64,000 nucleotides of DNA, taken from assembly GCF_003314995.1 (NCBI RefSeq), contig NZ_QNRH01000011.1:1-64000 (forward strand), read 5' to 3'. The notes beneath the pieces are model-generated. The model did not search any database and was not told the DNA's origin. It saw only the letters and a program-made list of their open reading frames with translations. This stretch comes from Pseudochrobactrum asaccharolyticum. GTDB lineage: Bacteria > Pseudomonadota > Alphaproteobacteria > Rhizobiales > Rhizobiaceae. How positions within the stretch are numbered: the first letter of the stretch is position 1; each line of letters starts with the position of its first letter. A program made the position numbers and the translations under genes. This document shows positions 29,443 to 38,673 of this stretch, in pieces.

Positions 29443-30318
29443 ATGGATAACCGTCTGTCGATCGTCAAGGCAGCAACATGGATGATGGCATCTGTATTGC
29501 TGATACTGCTAATGTCTATTTCGGGCCGAGCTGTTACCCGGACGCTTGATGTCTTCCAGCTAATGGAAATGCGTTCCGTCATCGCTATGTTTATGCTGTT
29601 GCCGTTTGTTTATCGAGAAGGCGGGATCCGGGCAATGCGAACCAGTATCCTGCCTACGCACATCGGCCGCAACGTTGTCCACTACGTGGGACAATATGCC
29701 TGGTTAATGGGACTGACACTAATCCCATTGGCTCAGGTTATTTCGATTGAGTTCACCGCGCCGATTTGGGCCGCTTTTCTGGCAGCCATATTCCTGAATG
29801 AGCGACTGACATGGCAAAAGGGAGCAGTAATCCTTTTTGGCTTGGCGGGCGTCGCGTTAATTGTGCGTCCGGGCGTAGCTCCCCTAAATCTTGGCCATTT
29901 GATAACGCTCGGAGCAGCCTTTGCGTTCGCAATCTCGTTCATATCTACCAAAGCTCTGACGCGTTCCGACAGTGCTACAAAGATCATTTTCTGGATGCTT
30001 GTGATCCAATCGATTATTGGGATCGTCCCGGCGCTGAATGTGTGGATTTGGCCGTCAGCTTTAATGTGGCCATGGTTATTTCTGTTCGCATTTGCCGGTT
30101 CATTTGCCCACTTTTGTATGGCGAAGGCCTTGGCCCATGCAGATGCTACAGTTGTGATGCCCATGGACTATCTGCGGGTGCCGTTATCAGCTTTAGTGGG
30201 GTATCTGTTGTATGCCGAGGTGATAGATAGCTTCACTGCGGTGGGCGCAGGTTTGATCCTGGTTGGTAATTTGTTCAATCTGCGACCACCGAATGCTGAG
30301 AGACTTGAATCTAGTTGA
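29443..30318 (+). CDS. EamA/DMT-family transporter
   Basis: About 291 residues from ATG 29443 (MDNRLSIVKAATWMMASVLL); an in-frame TTG at 29428 is less likely. Ten membrane helices, as two EamA repeats: the first with GQYAWLMGLTLIPLAQVISI and EFTAPIWAAFLAAIFLNERL, the second with MAKALAHADATVVMPMDYLR and VGYLLYAEVIDSFTAVGAGL. It is an inner-membrane efflux or uptake carrier of small metabolites; substrate not known. Stands alone between pntB and a convergent SDR gene. Confidence 0.9.
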   Translation: MDNRLSIVKAATWMMASVLLILLMSISGRAVTRTLDVFQLMEMRSVIAMFMLLPFVYREGGIRAMRTSILPTHIGRNVVHYVGQYAWLMGLTLIPLAQVISIEFTAPIWAAFLAAIFLNERLTWQKGAVILFGLAGVALIVRPGVAPLNLGHLITLGAAFAFAISFISTKALTRSDSATKIIFWMLVIQSIIGIVPALNVWIWPSALMWPWLFLFAFAGSFAHFCMAKALAHADATVVMPMDYLRVPLSALVGYLLYAEVIDSFTAVGAGLILVGNLFNLRPPNAERLESS

Positions 30319-30438
30319 AGGTTGAAACCTGCTAGAATGTTTCGCCTAAGGGCTTCATATCTTCGCTGTGAAGTGGTGCTATTTTCATTGCCCCGTCTCG
30401 CTTCCCCAGTATCACCGGATGCTGATCACTGCGACAGA

Positions 30439-31323
30439 TCACAATCTCAACTGTTCAATATCAGTGAGAAGACTTGGACCAACTGAATTCCAGCCAAGGC
30501 GCATTCTCGTTTTGTCACTTGCAGCAATCATAGATTTTCCAACAAAGCCGCTTAACCAGCCGAAGTGCGCGCTAGCCTCTTCAGCGGAGATCGATATGAC
30601 AGGAAGCCGAAGACGTCGAGAGATTGTTTCTGATATAGCACGGAGGGAAATCCCTTCTTCAGCGGTGGCATGATACCTCGCTCCGGTGTTTTGCTTTTCA
30701 ATTGCAAGCCGAAACAAGCGCACCGCGTCTGAAACATGGGTTGCAGACCAACGATTAGTACCATCCTCGATGTATGCTACACGACCTGCCCTCGCAGCAT
30801 GTTCTATTAAGAAGGTTACTAAACCTTGTCTGTAGGTGTCATGAATTTGCGATAATCTCACGGTCGATATATTCACGCCGCGCTCCACCAATGCGCTGAT
30901 TGCGACTTCACATATTACACGCGGATTTGGATGCAATAGATTCAAGCTGTCCTCGTCAGCCAACCCTTCCGGTGTGTTTTCTCCCATCAAGGTACTCGAA
31001 GTTACTACCAGAGGTCGAGACGAGCCAACGAGTTCTGTTCCCAAGGCCTCAATCACTTTTTGATCTTTGTGACAATTGGCCACGTAGTTCGAAAAGTTAT
31101 GGTCAAATCCGGTATGGATTACACCATCGCATACGGCTGCACCCGAGCGCAGACTGTTCAGGTCCTCTAGATCACCCCTGTGAGGCTCGATACCAGCCTT
31201 GGTCAGATCATGTGCACCTTTTTCAGATCGCGTGAGACCTAGAACTTGGTGCCCCCCTTCGAGTAACTCCTGTGCAAGTTTGAAGCCAATAAACCCGGTA
31301 GCTCCAGTAAGAAAAATTCGCAT
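30439..31323 (-). CDS. NAD(P)-dependent extended SDR (epimerase-like)
   Basis: 294 residues, ATG 31323 after GAGGAGA (TTG 31326 just before is unlikely). Rossmann N-terminus MRIFLTGATGFIGFKLAQEL, with SSTLMGE in place of the usual serine strand and no clear YxxxK. It looks like atypical NAD-dependent epimerase/dehydratases related to SDR5/NmrA-type reductases. Divergent from the XRE regulator at 31424 across 100 bp, so the regulator probably controls it. Confidence 0.85.
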   Translation of the reverse strand: MRIFLTGATGFIGFKLAQELLEGGHQVLGLTRSEKGAHDLTKAGIEPHRGDLEDLNSLRSGAAVCDGVIHTGFDHNFSNYVANCHKDQKVIEALGTELVGSSRPLVVTSSTLMGENTPEGLADEDSLNLLHPNPRVICEVAISALVERGVNISTVRLSQIHDTYRQGLVTFLIEHAARAGRVAYIEDGTNRWSATHVSDAVRLFRLAIEKQNTGARYHATAEEGISLRAISETISRRLRLPVISISAEEASAHFGWLSGFVGKSMIAASDKTRMRLGWNSVGPSLLTDIEQLRL

Positions 31324-31423
31324 CAATGTCTCCTCATGTTGAATAACATCGATTTTTGCGCTTAATACTAATCATGTAAAAGTAGTGACATTATCCCATT
31401 ATAATGAGTAACAGGTTTGTTAA

Positions 31424-32254
31424 GTGACGACATTCAAGCACTCTCTTGGAACATATCTGAAAGATCGTCGATCCAAGCTGGATCCAGCGGCACTCGGCTT
31501 CAGTGGGGCTCGACGACGCACACCTGGGTTACGTCGGGAGGAAGTGGCGCTACGCGCGAATATCAGTCCCACTTGGTATACTTGGCTGGAACAGGGGCGT
31601 GGCGGTGCTCCATCACCAGACGTCCTCGACCGTATCGCTAAAGGATTGATGTTAACTGAACCGGAGCGTGAGCATATCTACATGTTAGCGCTCGGCCATC
31701 CACCCGAGGTGAGGTATTGTGTGCCGGAAGGTGTAACACCTAGATTACAACGCCTTTTGGACGCTTTTGAGACAAGTCCTGCAATCATCAAAACCGCGCT
31801 TTGGGACGTCGTTGCTTGGAACAGGGCAGCGACCGCAGTCCTGACAGATTACAGCAAGTTGTCTCCGAGCAGCCGAAATATTCTCCGTATCGTTTTCTGC
31901 ACTCCAGAAATACGAGATATGCAGATGGACTGGAACAGTATTGCTCGATCTGTTGTCGGAGCTTTTCGTGCAGATGCCATACGAGCCGGCGCATCTCGCG
32001 AAATCAGTGAGCTCGTTGATGAATTGTGCACCAATAGTGCCGAGTTCGCAGCGCTTTGGCAAAACAATGACGTCGAAATTTATGGCGAAGGGATAAAGCG
32101 GCTCCAGCATCCGACCGTAGGTCTTATTGAACTTGAGTACTCCGGTTTCGCCGTAGATGGCCGTGCGGATCTAAGTCTTATTGTTTACAATCCAGCTTCG
32201 GAAGCTGATAAAAACCGCATTAAAACGCTCATGAAGGGTCGAGGCTTCACATAA
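31424..32254 (+). CDS. XRE-family regulator with MmyB-like ligand domain
   Basis: 276 residues with GTG start at 31424. N-terminal XRE helix-turn-helix (LGTYLKDRRSKLDPAALGF, TPGLRREEVALRANISPTWY, TWLEQGRGGAPSPDVLDRIA) and C-terminal MmyB-like sensing domain (AIIKTALWDVVAWNRAATAV, WNSIARSVVGAFRADAIRAG). This combination usually controls a neighbouring SDR or oxidoreductase; here the divergent SDR at 30439-31323. Ligand unknown. Confidence 0.9.
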   Translation: MTTFKHSLGTYLKDRRSKLDPAALGFSGARRRTPGLRREEVALRANISPTWYTWLEQGRGGAPSPDVLDRIAKGLMLTEPEREHIYMLALGHPPEVRYCVPEGVTPRLQRLLDAFETSPAIIKTALWDVVAWNRAATAVLTDYSKLSPSSRNILRIVFCTPEIRDMQMDWNSIARSVVGAFRADAIRAGASREISELVDELCTNSAEFAALWQNNDVEIYGEGIKRLQHPTVGLIELEYSGFAVDGRADLSLIVYNPASEADKNRIKTLMKGRGFT

Positions 32255-32977
32255 AAACAGATCAAAGTGAGTTAAAGTCGGTTGCTGTGCACTCTCTCAA
32301 CTGGAGCATGGCAGATGTGTGTCTTTAATTGAACTGCATCGATTTTTCTGGGTTCTTCAAAATCAGAGCATCTATCAGCACCAGATAATACGCCAGACAG
32401 CATTGAGCGATTGCTTCCAGCCCTTGTCTGAAAACGTAAGAAGATACGAGAAAAAATGAGAACGGCGTTACAAGGCCTGTTGATTGTGGGAGGCTAGCCA
32501 GCGAAGGTTGCGCCTGGATCAAACTCGTTTGCTTCGTATCGTTTAAACGAAGTTTCGCCAACGAACAGCGAATAGGTGGTCTCGGATGGTAGTCATTACA
32601 GCGCCCGAAATAACGATGAATATGGCAAAAAGCCATATGAGTTTGGAGGTGTTGGCGATGACGCAGTACTGGTTGTGACACCCGCTGCAGAGTGTGGATG
32701 AGCCTGGTCTGGACCACTCAGCGCCACGCCTCATCCTTGAACGGTTCCAGACACTAAGAACCATGCAGGTTATTATAGAAAAAGGAGCGACCAGAGTTGC
32801 CTACACGACTAGCAGATACACTAACCCCTCAACGTGCTAGCCGATGAGTGAAATGATCTCTAAATTAGAGCGGAGACCGCCTGAGCCAGAGCGCAGAATA
32901 GATCAGTGTGTTCTGCGCTCGTTGAGTAGTGATAGGCATCGACAATCTGGCGATGGATGGCTTCATCCTAAGGTGCT
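32255..32977. other. Decayed region between XRE regulator and FAD monooxygenase
   Basis: About 720 bp without an intact gene. On the minus strand, frames such as LEAIAQCCLAYYLVLIDALI (32325 side) and DEAIHRQIVDAYHYSTSAEH to LFCALAQAVSALI (about 32972-32864) look like real protein pieces but carry no start and I cannot place them. They are probably remains of deleted genes. Confidence 0.4.
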
Positions 32978-34456
32978 TTAGTAGGCAACGAAGCCGTCTG
33001 GGCGTACAGAAAGTGCATCTTCGTCTGGCAACCCAGTTAATGAATTCCATGTTACAGCATCGTCAATGAACCGAAAATCGGTCTCGGCTTTATAGGTGAA
33101 CTTTCCGTCTGGGCGAGCCGCTAGTGGACCCGTTATGGATACGTGCGAGGTGCCAAATAGGTCGAGTGTCGAACGGCGCAGGCCCTCATGCTCGATCCAT
33201 GCGTGAGGAAAGCGGGTACCCGGTTGGGCTCGCAGGCTGTCGACGGTGTCGTTCGCTCCATAGCGATAACGCGTCTGTAGCTCACCATAATCGGTCAGTT
33301 GGTCGAAAAGGTCGGTATTGTCATCACTTCGGATTTGGAATCTTGCATTAAAATCCGTCCGCAACCATGCCTGTTCACCATTCCGGATGGCAACAGGTCG
33401 ACGTTCGGCCTCATAAGTGTCAAGCAACGTCGAATTATCCTCGCCTTTCAAAACATGCGCAATTTTCCAGGCCAGATTATGGGCATCTGCAATGCCTGCA
33501 TTGGCATTAAATCCGCCCCAAGGGGGCATGACATGAGCCGCATCACCCATGAGGAAAATACACCCGTCACGATATTTATCAGCCACCCGAACCCGCGTGT
33601 TCCATGGGGAGTTCGCGTGTATCTTAATGGGGACATCAGCACCGATTGCAGACTTTATAAGATGGGTCAGGTGTTGATCAGACCACTGTTCGGGTTTCGC
33701 TGTGGCGGGGTCATATGAGAGATGGAATGACCAGTGGGTTGTATTGTTCATTGCCAGAAAGATGCCACTCACATCATCGTTTGAGATTTCACATTGGCTA
33801 AAAGTACGCCCAGCAACCTGCTGGGTCAGATCCGCCTCAAAGAAAATGTTGAGATAGTGGCGATTAGGTTCGATACCATGCCGATTTATTCCGAGGCTCC
33901 TGCGGGTTTCGCTGCGGCTACCATCAGCGGCAAACATATAGGAAGCGCGGATCGTTCGCTCGACGCCTGCTGAATCGCGCGCAGTTGCGGTGACATGTTC
34001 ACCATGTTGCTCGAACTGTAGTAGCTCCCAGCCAAAACGCACATCGCCGCCACGTGCCTCTAAGGCTTGTCGTAGCACGGGCTCTACAATCGTCTGTGGG
34101 CAGGCAGTTAATTCGCAAGGTGAAGGATCGGCAAGTGCATGAAGCTTGGTGATGTCGGCAAGTTGTAGAGATGCGGAGGTCAGCATTGACCCGCCGTGAC
34201 GGGCTCCCCCGAACTTTCCTTGCTTCCAAGCAGTGCGGGCAATTGCCTCAATTTCGTCCTGTAGGCCAACTTGCCGAAATAGCTCTAAGGTTCGCGCCGA
34301 AAAGCCGCGGGCTCGAGGAAGAGGAGAAACATCCTGATTGCGTTCAAGCAATATGAAGGGAATCCGATGGTGCTGGAGAAAAAGGCCTGCTGATAGGCCA
34401 ACAATTCCTCCTCCAAGAATTAAGACCGGAACGTCCTCAATAATATTATCTATCAT
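32978..34456 (-). CDS. FAD-dependent aromatic monooxygenase (TetX/PgaE-type hydroxylase)
   Basis: About 492 residues from ATG 34456 (MIDNIIEDVPVLILGGGIVG), with AAAGGT upstream; the longer start is not supported. Class A flavin hydroxylase: GGGIVG dinucleotide motif, RARGFSARTLELFRQVGL, ELTACPQTIVEPVLRQALEA, and FLMGDAAHVMPPWGGFNANA with the GD motif. These enzymes hydroxylate aromatic polyketides, phenols or antibiotics. The end (SVRPDGFVAY) is about 20-35 residues shorter than usual, and decayed sequence follows, so the C-terminus may be truncated. Divergent from a TetR-type gene, with tetO-like operators between them. Regulation by that protein is well supported, tetracycline modification is only a possibility. 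Confidence 0.88.
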   Translation of the reverse strand: MIDNIIEDVPVLILGGGIVGLSAGLFLQHHRIPFILLERNQDVSPLPRARGFSARTLELFRQVGLQDEIEAIARTAWKQGKFGGARHGGSMLTSASLQLADITKLHALADPSPCELTACPQTIVEPVLRQALEARGGDVRFGWELLQFEQHGEHVTATARDSAGVERTIRASYMFAADGSRSETRRSLGINRHGIEPNRHYLNIFFEADLTQQVAGRTFSQCEISNDDVSGIFLAMNNTTHWSFHLSYDPATAKPEQWSDQHLTHLIKSAIGADVPIKIHANSPWNTRVRVADKYRDGCIFLMGDAAHVMPPWGGFNANAGIADAHNLAWKIAHVLKGEDNSTLLDTYEAERRPVAIRNGEQAWLRTDFNARFQIRSDDNTDLFDQLTDYGELQTRYRYGANDTVDSLRAQPGTRFPHAWIEHEGLRRSTLDLFGTSHVSITGPLAARPDGKFTYKAETDFRFIDDAVTWNSLTGLPDEDALSVRPDGFVAY

Positions 34457-34482
34457 GGTGTTTACCTTTAGAATGTGCCATA

Positions 34483-34515
34483 CCTTATCAATGATATAGA
34501 TTATCAATGATAAGG
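34483..34515. promoter_or_regulatory. Pair of tetO-like operators
   Basis: TATCAATGATA occurs twice, at 34486-34496 and 34502-34512 (centres 16 bp apart); its complement TATCATTGATA equals the core of the Tn10 tetO1 operator. The outer ends also form a dyad (CCTTATCA at 34483-34490 and TGATAAGG at 34508-34515). They lie between a TetR-like gene and a divergent FAD monooxygenase, exactly where repressor binding would block both. The operator assignment is strong; inducer identity is not shown. Confidence 0.85.
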
Positions 34516-34524
34516 ATGCAAGAT

Positions 34525-35094
34525 ATGGTGAGATGGAATCGCGAAACCGTGATCGCAGAGGCTCTTGCTCTGCTTGATGAGGTTGGCATTGATGCTGTGA
34601 GCACTAGACGGCTGGCGAAACAGCTCGGCATTGAACAGCCTGCGCTATATTGGCATTTTCGCAGCAAGGCCGCATTGCTCGCGGCTATGGCGGAGGCTGC
34701 AATGGAACCGCATGCTCGCGCTCCTTTGCCTACTCCCGCGGATGATTGGCAAATCTGGTTTGCCGATAATGTGAGGAGCTTTCGACATACGCTCTTGCTT
34801 CGGCGGGATGGTGCGCGGCTACATGCCGGCACCTATCCAAAACCTAGTGATCTAGATAGGATCGCGCACAAGATCGCATTTTTGACAGCCGCTGGAATAT
34901 CATTAGAGGATGCCAAGATGGCAATGCTCGCAGCGGGGCGTTTTACTGTTGGAAGTGTGCTGGAAGAGCAAGCAGACCTTGGCACGAGCGATATCGCTGA
35001 TCATGATCAGATTGGAGGAGCGGTCAATCATGAAGCTGCGTTCGAAGCAGGTTTGAGGCTGATCGTGCGCGGTCTGACAATGTCAATACAGTAA
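34525..35094 (+). CDS. TetR-class repressor (tetracycline-repressor-like)
   Basis: About 189 residues from ATG 34525 (MVRWNRETVIAEALALLDEV), AAGGA 9 bases ahead; the earlier in-frame ATGs at 34507 and 34516 overlap the operator. Close to the true TetR family in layout: STRRLAKQLGIEQPALYWHF HTH, then RSFRHTLLLRRDGARLHAGT, AAGRFTVGSVLEEQAD, and GLRLIVRGLTMSIQ. These correspond to the drug-binding residues region of TetR. It probably represses the divergent FAD monooxygenase and itself through the tetO-like sites, and could sense a tetracycline-like or other polyketide compound. It precedes an SGNH hydrolase by 35 bp. Confidence 0.92.
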   Translation: MVRWNRETVIAEALALLDEVGIDAVSTRRLAKQLGIEQPALYWHFRSKAALLAAMAEAAMEPHARAPLPTPADDWQIWFADNVRSFRHTLLLRRDGARLHAGTYPKPSDLDRIAHKIAFLTAAGISLEDAKMAMLAAGRFTVGSVLEEQADLGTSDIADHDQIGGAVNHEAAFEAGLRLIVRGLTMSIQ

Positions 35095-35129
35095 ACTGAC
35101 TGTAATCGAGACTTTAGGAAAATTAACCA

Positions 35130-36296
35130 ATGCTTACTAACAATCTCATTATATCCACGCCAATCGACACATCTCTTATGCGGGGTTTTGTCGAATTGGA
35201 GAAAACAACGGTTGGATTGCTGCCACATCGACTTCCGGTCAATGCCCGGACACAATTTTCAGACCCTCAATTGGCCCTGATTGAAACTGAAACTTCGGGC
35301 GTACGCCTTGAGTTCAAAACATCTGCAACCACTATCGAAATTGATGTTTTGCCGACCCGTCGAGAGATAGTTGGTATTCGACCACGACCCAACGGCGTTT
35401 ATGATCTGTGTATTAATGGGCGTCTCGAACGCCAGCAATCGGCCAAAAGCGCAACAATCCTGCTTACCGACATGTCCGCAGGTACGACAGTTCGCAAAGA
35501 TGGGCCGCTTCAAACACTACGCTTCGATGGCTTGCCCAGCGGTAAAAAGCTGATTGAAATCTGGTTGCCACATAACGAAATTACCGAACTTTGCGCCTTG
35601 CGTGCAAATGCTCCGATTGAGCCTTTGCCCAATACAGAAAAATCTGTGTGGGTCCACCACGGTAGTTCGATCAGCCACGGCTCAAATGCTAAATCGCCAA
35701 CAGAAATCTGGCCAATAATTGCGGCACGAGCAACTGGTATGGATCTGATGAATATGGGTTTCAGCGGGAATGCACTGCTTGACCCATTCACTGCCCGTGC
35801 GATCCGGGACAGGCGGGCTGACTTCATCAGTGTCAAGATCGGTATAAATCTGGTCAATATGGATCTGATGCGGCTGCGTGCATTCGGACCGGCAGTTCAT
35901 GGCTTTTTAGATACCATTCGGGATGGCCATCCTGATACACCATTACTTATGATTTCTCCGATCTACTGCCCGATCCATGAAACAACGCCGGGGCCGGGAA
36001 TGTTCGACTTAAAAGCACTGGCAGAAGGCCAAACAAAGTTCCTCGCCTCCGGCAACTCTGAGGAGGTTCAAACGGGTAAACTGACGCTGACGGTCATTCG
36101 TCAACATCTACAGCGAATTGTCGAAGAGCGCTCTTCACATGACCCCAATATTCACTACCTCGACGGGCTTATGTTATATGGCGAGCAAGATCATGCACGC
36201 TTGCCACTGGAGGATCGACTGCACCCAGACGCTGAAGTTCACCGATTGATTGGCCAGCGATTTGCTCCGCTGCTTCAAAGCAGGTGCCGATTGTAG
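35130..36296 (+). CDS. SGNH/GDSL-family hydrolase (SsfX3-like)
   Basis: 388 residues, ATG 35130 after AGGAAAA. An N-terminal beta-rich domain (about 1-165) is followed by the SGNH core: block I WVHHGSSISHGSNA, block II GFSGNALLDPF, block III IGINLVNMD and block V DRLHPDAEVH with the D-x-x-H dyad. This two-domain form is like SsfX3, a GDSL acyltransferase of a tetracycline (SF2575) pathway, or carbohydrate-active esterases. It shares a transcription direction with tetR-like gene 35 bp upstream and may be in the same operon. The precise ester substrate is unknown. Confidence 0.82.
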   Translation: MLTNNLIISTPIDTSLMRGFVELEKTTVGLLPHRLPVNARTQFSDPQLALIETETSGVRLEFKTSATTIEIDVLPTRREIVGIRPRPNGVYDLCINGRLERQQSAKSATILLTDMSAGTTVRKDGPLQTLRFDGLPSGKKLIEIWLPHNEITELCALRANAPIEPLPNTEKSVWVHHGSSISHGSNAKSPTEIWPIIAARATGMDLMNMGFSGNALLDPFTARAIRDRRADFISVKIGINLVNMDLMRLRAFGPAVHGFLDTIRDGHPDTPLLMISPIYCPIHETTPGPGMFDLKALAEGQTKFLASGNSEEVQTGKLTLTVIRQHLQRIVEERSSHDPNIHYLDGLMLYGEQDHARLPLEDRLHPDAEVHRLIGQRFAPLLQSRCRL

Positions 36297-36430
36297 CGAG
36301 CGCCTCCCTGCGGGAGCAACCGAAATAGACAGTTCATAGGTCGTGCAGCGGCTATCCCGTACTCAAAAAGTAAACTCTCTTGGCAAGGACACTGGTTTTG
36401 CAGCAATGAGAGAGTTTGCCCCCTTATCCC

Positions 36431-37576
36431 TTAATGTGTGCTCGGCTTAAAGCAGAGTGCTCCTGCTCCGAGTAGCGCTAGCGCTGCAATAAGCAGTGAA
36501 GCATCGAATGATGCTGTTCTTGCGTATAGCGCACTGGCAATCAGCGGGCCGACGATTTGCCCAACACCGTAAGAAGCGGTCATGACCGCTAGCATGTTGA
36601 AGCGCACTTTTGCTGAAAGCTGGCGGGCGGCTGGCATGGCGATCGTCACTGTGCCCATAAAAGTGCCACCCACAAGCAAGGCGCTGGTGATGTAGGAGGC
36701 AGGTGTATGGATAATAGGCAAAGCAACACCGATGGCCTGGATCCAAAGATTGATCTTCAGACTGCGGTGGAGACCCCATTTTGCATGCAGGAAATGCCAA
36801 AGGAAACAGGATGGCGCAGCGCCGAGTCCGAATATTGCCCAGATATGGACAGGATTTAGTGAAGCAAGCGCACTCCCTACAAGTAGCGGCAGATAAGTTG
36901 CAGTCACAATGTAGCCAAGACCGGCAAGTCCATAGATGATGTTGAGCCGAGTGGCTCCTAACAATACCTGTGGCGCTTCTGCCAAGCCCCGATGCGACGC
37001 CTGCTGACGAGGGACGAAACGCCCAGTTCGTGCCTGTATTACAATGGCTGAGATTGTAAATACGAGCGCCGCAACGGCAAGGGCAAGCCAAACTTGGTAA
37101 CTCGTCAATTCCGCATTATATCCGACAGCGATCAATTCGGCGGAAAGAAAGATCCCAAGGCCGACACCGGCATATAGTGCGGGCGCACCCGCATAATGCC
37201 TACGATCGTTGATAAGCCAGTGCGAGGCCGCAACCATGGAGATAGCACTGAATAGGCCAGCCAAACCACGAACGGACACGATAAGCCATTCTGGCATGGG
37301 AGCCGCGAGTACTCCAAGCGTAATTACTGTCATGAAGGTGGCTATAGAGCACAATCGATGGCTTGGTATACCGGAAAGCAACGCAGCCAGCAGCGCACCA
37401 ATCAAATATCCAGCATAGTTGGCCGATGCCGCATATGAACCACCCTCAACCGAAATCTGATGGTCAGCAACCATGAGGGGATAAAGACCGGTAAAGGCGA
37501 AGCGCCCAAAGCCCATTCCGACAACAAGCACAAGGGCGGCGCCAAAAGTCGCCGTCATCTCATGTCTATCGTTCAT
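36431..37576 (-). CDS. MFS transporter, YbfB/YjiJ family
   Basis: 381 residues from ATG 37576 (MNDRHEMTATFGAALVLVVG), with twelve predicted helices. The family signature GFGRFAFTGLYPLMVADHQI at the first helix and ASANYAGYLIGALLAALLSG are present. It moves an unknown small molecule across the inner membrane. It overlaps the LysR gene by 11 bases on the same strand, so the two are co-transcribed. Confidence 0.9.
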   Translation of the reverse strand: MNDRHEMTATFGAALVLVVGMGFGRFAFTGLYPLMVADHQISVEGGSYAASANYAGYLIGALLAALLSGIPSHRLCSIATFMTVITLGVLAAPMPEWLIVSVRGLAGLFSAISMVAASHWLINDRRHYAGAPALYAGVGLGIFLSAELIAVGYNAELTSYQVWLALAVAALVFTISAIVIQARTGRFVPRQQASHRGLAEAPQVLLGATRLNIIYGLAGLGYIVTATYLPLLVGSALASLNPVHIWAIFGLGAAPSCFLWHFLHAKWGLHRSLKINLWIQAIGVALPIIHTPASYITSALLVGGTFMGTVTIAMPAARQLSAKVRFNMLAVMTASYGVGQIVGPLIASALYARTASFDASLLIAALALLGAGALCFKPSTH

Positions 37577-38462
37577 GGTCCGGGTCCTCTATGTTGGAGA
37601 ACGCAGACAGCGTCTTGTGAAACTCTGAGAAGGCTGGCGTATTAAAGCCAGATCGGCAGGCAAGGTAGGTGTCCACCTTCATCAATGGCTGTTCCTTAAC
37701 TGGGCCGAGGTGACGCATAAGGTCGACGACGCTGCGTGGCATGATGCTGATACAGGAACCTGCGGCGGTGCAGGCAAACATCGCATGGTAGGAGTGCACT
37801 TCCTGCACCGCAAAATCCGCTCTTCTCGTGCCGTAGCTGGTCAGCCATTCTTCAGCCAGCATGCGGTAGGTGCAGCCTAGCGCAAAGGCAGCCAGAGCCT
37901 TCGTCTTGATATCCTCCGCTTGATGGACCGAAGGGTGGTCAGGGGGCAGCAGCAGCATCAATTCCTCTCGAAACAATGGAAACTTATCGAGTTCTGCCTC
38001 ATCGAGCCACCATTCGCCTGTCGGTACCGCGATGAGGGCACAGTCGATTCGATGCGATAGTAGGGCATCGATCAGCTGGCGGGTCGGCGCGGTCGAAAGA
38101 TCGAGGGTCACCTGCGGCCATTGCTTGTTGTAGCCGGCGAGAGGTAGCGGGAGGCGGCTGGCGACTGTGCTCTCCATCGAGCCGACGCGCAATGTCCCGG
38201 CCGGTCCCGCAGGGTTGATGACCTGCTGCGCCTCTTCGGCGAGGTTCAGGATACGCTCTGCATAGCCAAGATAGGTCCGTCCCTCGCTGGTGAGTGCCAT
38301 ACGCTTTCTGTCGCGCTGGAACAACGGCACGCCGATCTCGGCCTCGAGCTGCTGGATGCGGGTGGTGACGTTCGAAGGCACGCGGCCGAGCAATTCGGCG
38401 GCGCGGGTGATGCTCTGTTCGCGAGCCACGGCACGGAACATCGCCAGTGCGACAATATCCAT
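37566..38462 (-). CDS. LysR-family regulator
   Basis: 298 residues, ATG 38462 (MDIVALAMFRAVAREQSITR). HTH (RAAELLGRVPSNVTTRIQQL) followed by the effector domain (GTLRVGSMESTVASRLPLPL, DCALIAVPTGEWWLDEAELD). It is divergent from the nitronate monooxygenase gene at 38674 (212 bp apart) and runs into an MFS transporter. It may control both. Confidence 0.92.
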   Translation of the reverse strand: MDIVALAMFRAVAREQSITRAAELLGRVPSNVTTRIQQLEAEIGVPLFQRDRKRMALTSEGRTYLGYAERILNLAEEAQQVINPAGPAGTLRVGSMESTVASRLPLPLAGYNKQWPQVTLDLSTAPTRQLIDALLSHRIDCALIAVPTGEWWLDEAELDKFPLFREELMLLLPPDHPSVHQAEDIKTKALAAFALGCTYRMLAEEWLTSYGTRRADFAVQEVHSYHAMFACTAAGSCISIMPRSVVDLMRHLGPVKEQPLMKVDTYLACRSGFNTPAFSEFHKTLSAFSNIEDPDHER

Positions 38463-38673
38463 TGAAAACTCTCCATTGCAAAATTTCCTTGCATCTTTTA
38501 TTCTCCTTTAAAGAATGAAAGTCAATTCCCATTCTTTAAATACGAATCTGACTGGCGAGGGTACCGGACTGACCCGACTAACTCGTCACTTTAGGTTGGA
38601 TCGCCACAGTACTACTGACCAGAATTGTTCCCCGTGAGGGGGACATTGGCCGATAACAAGATTGGATAAACCT

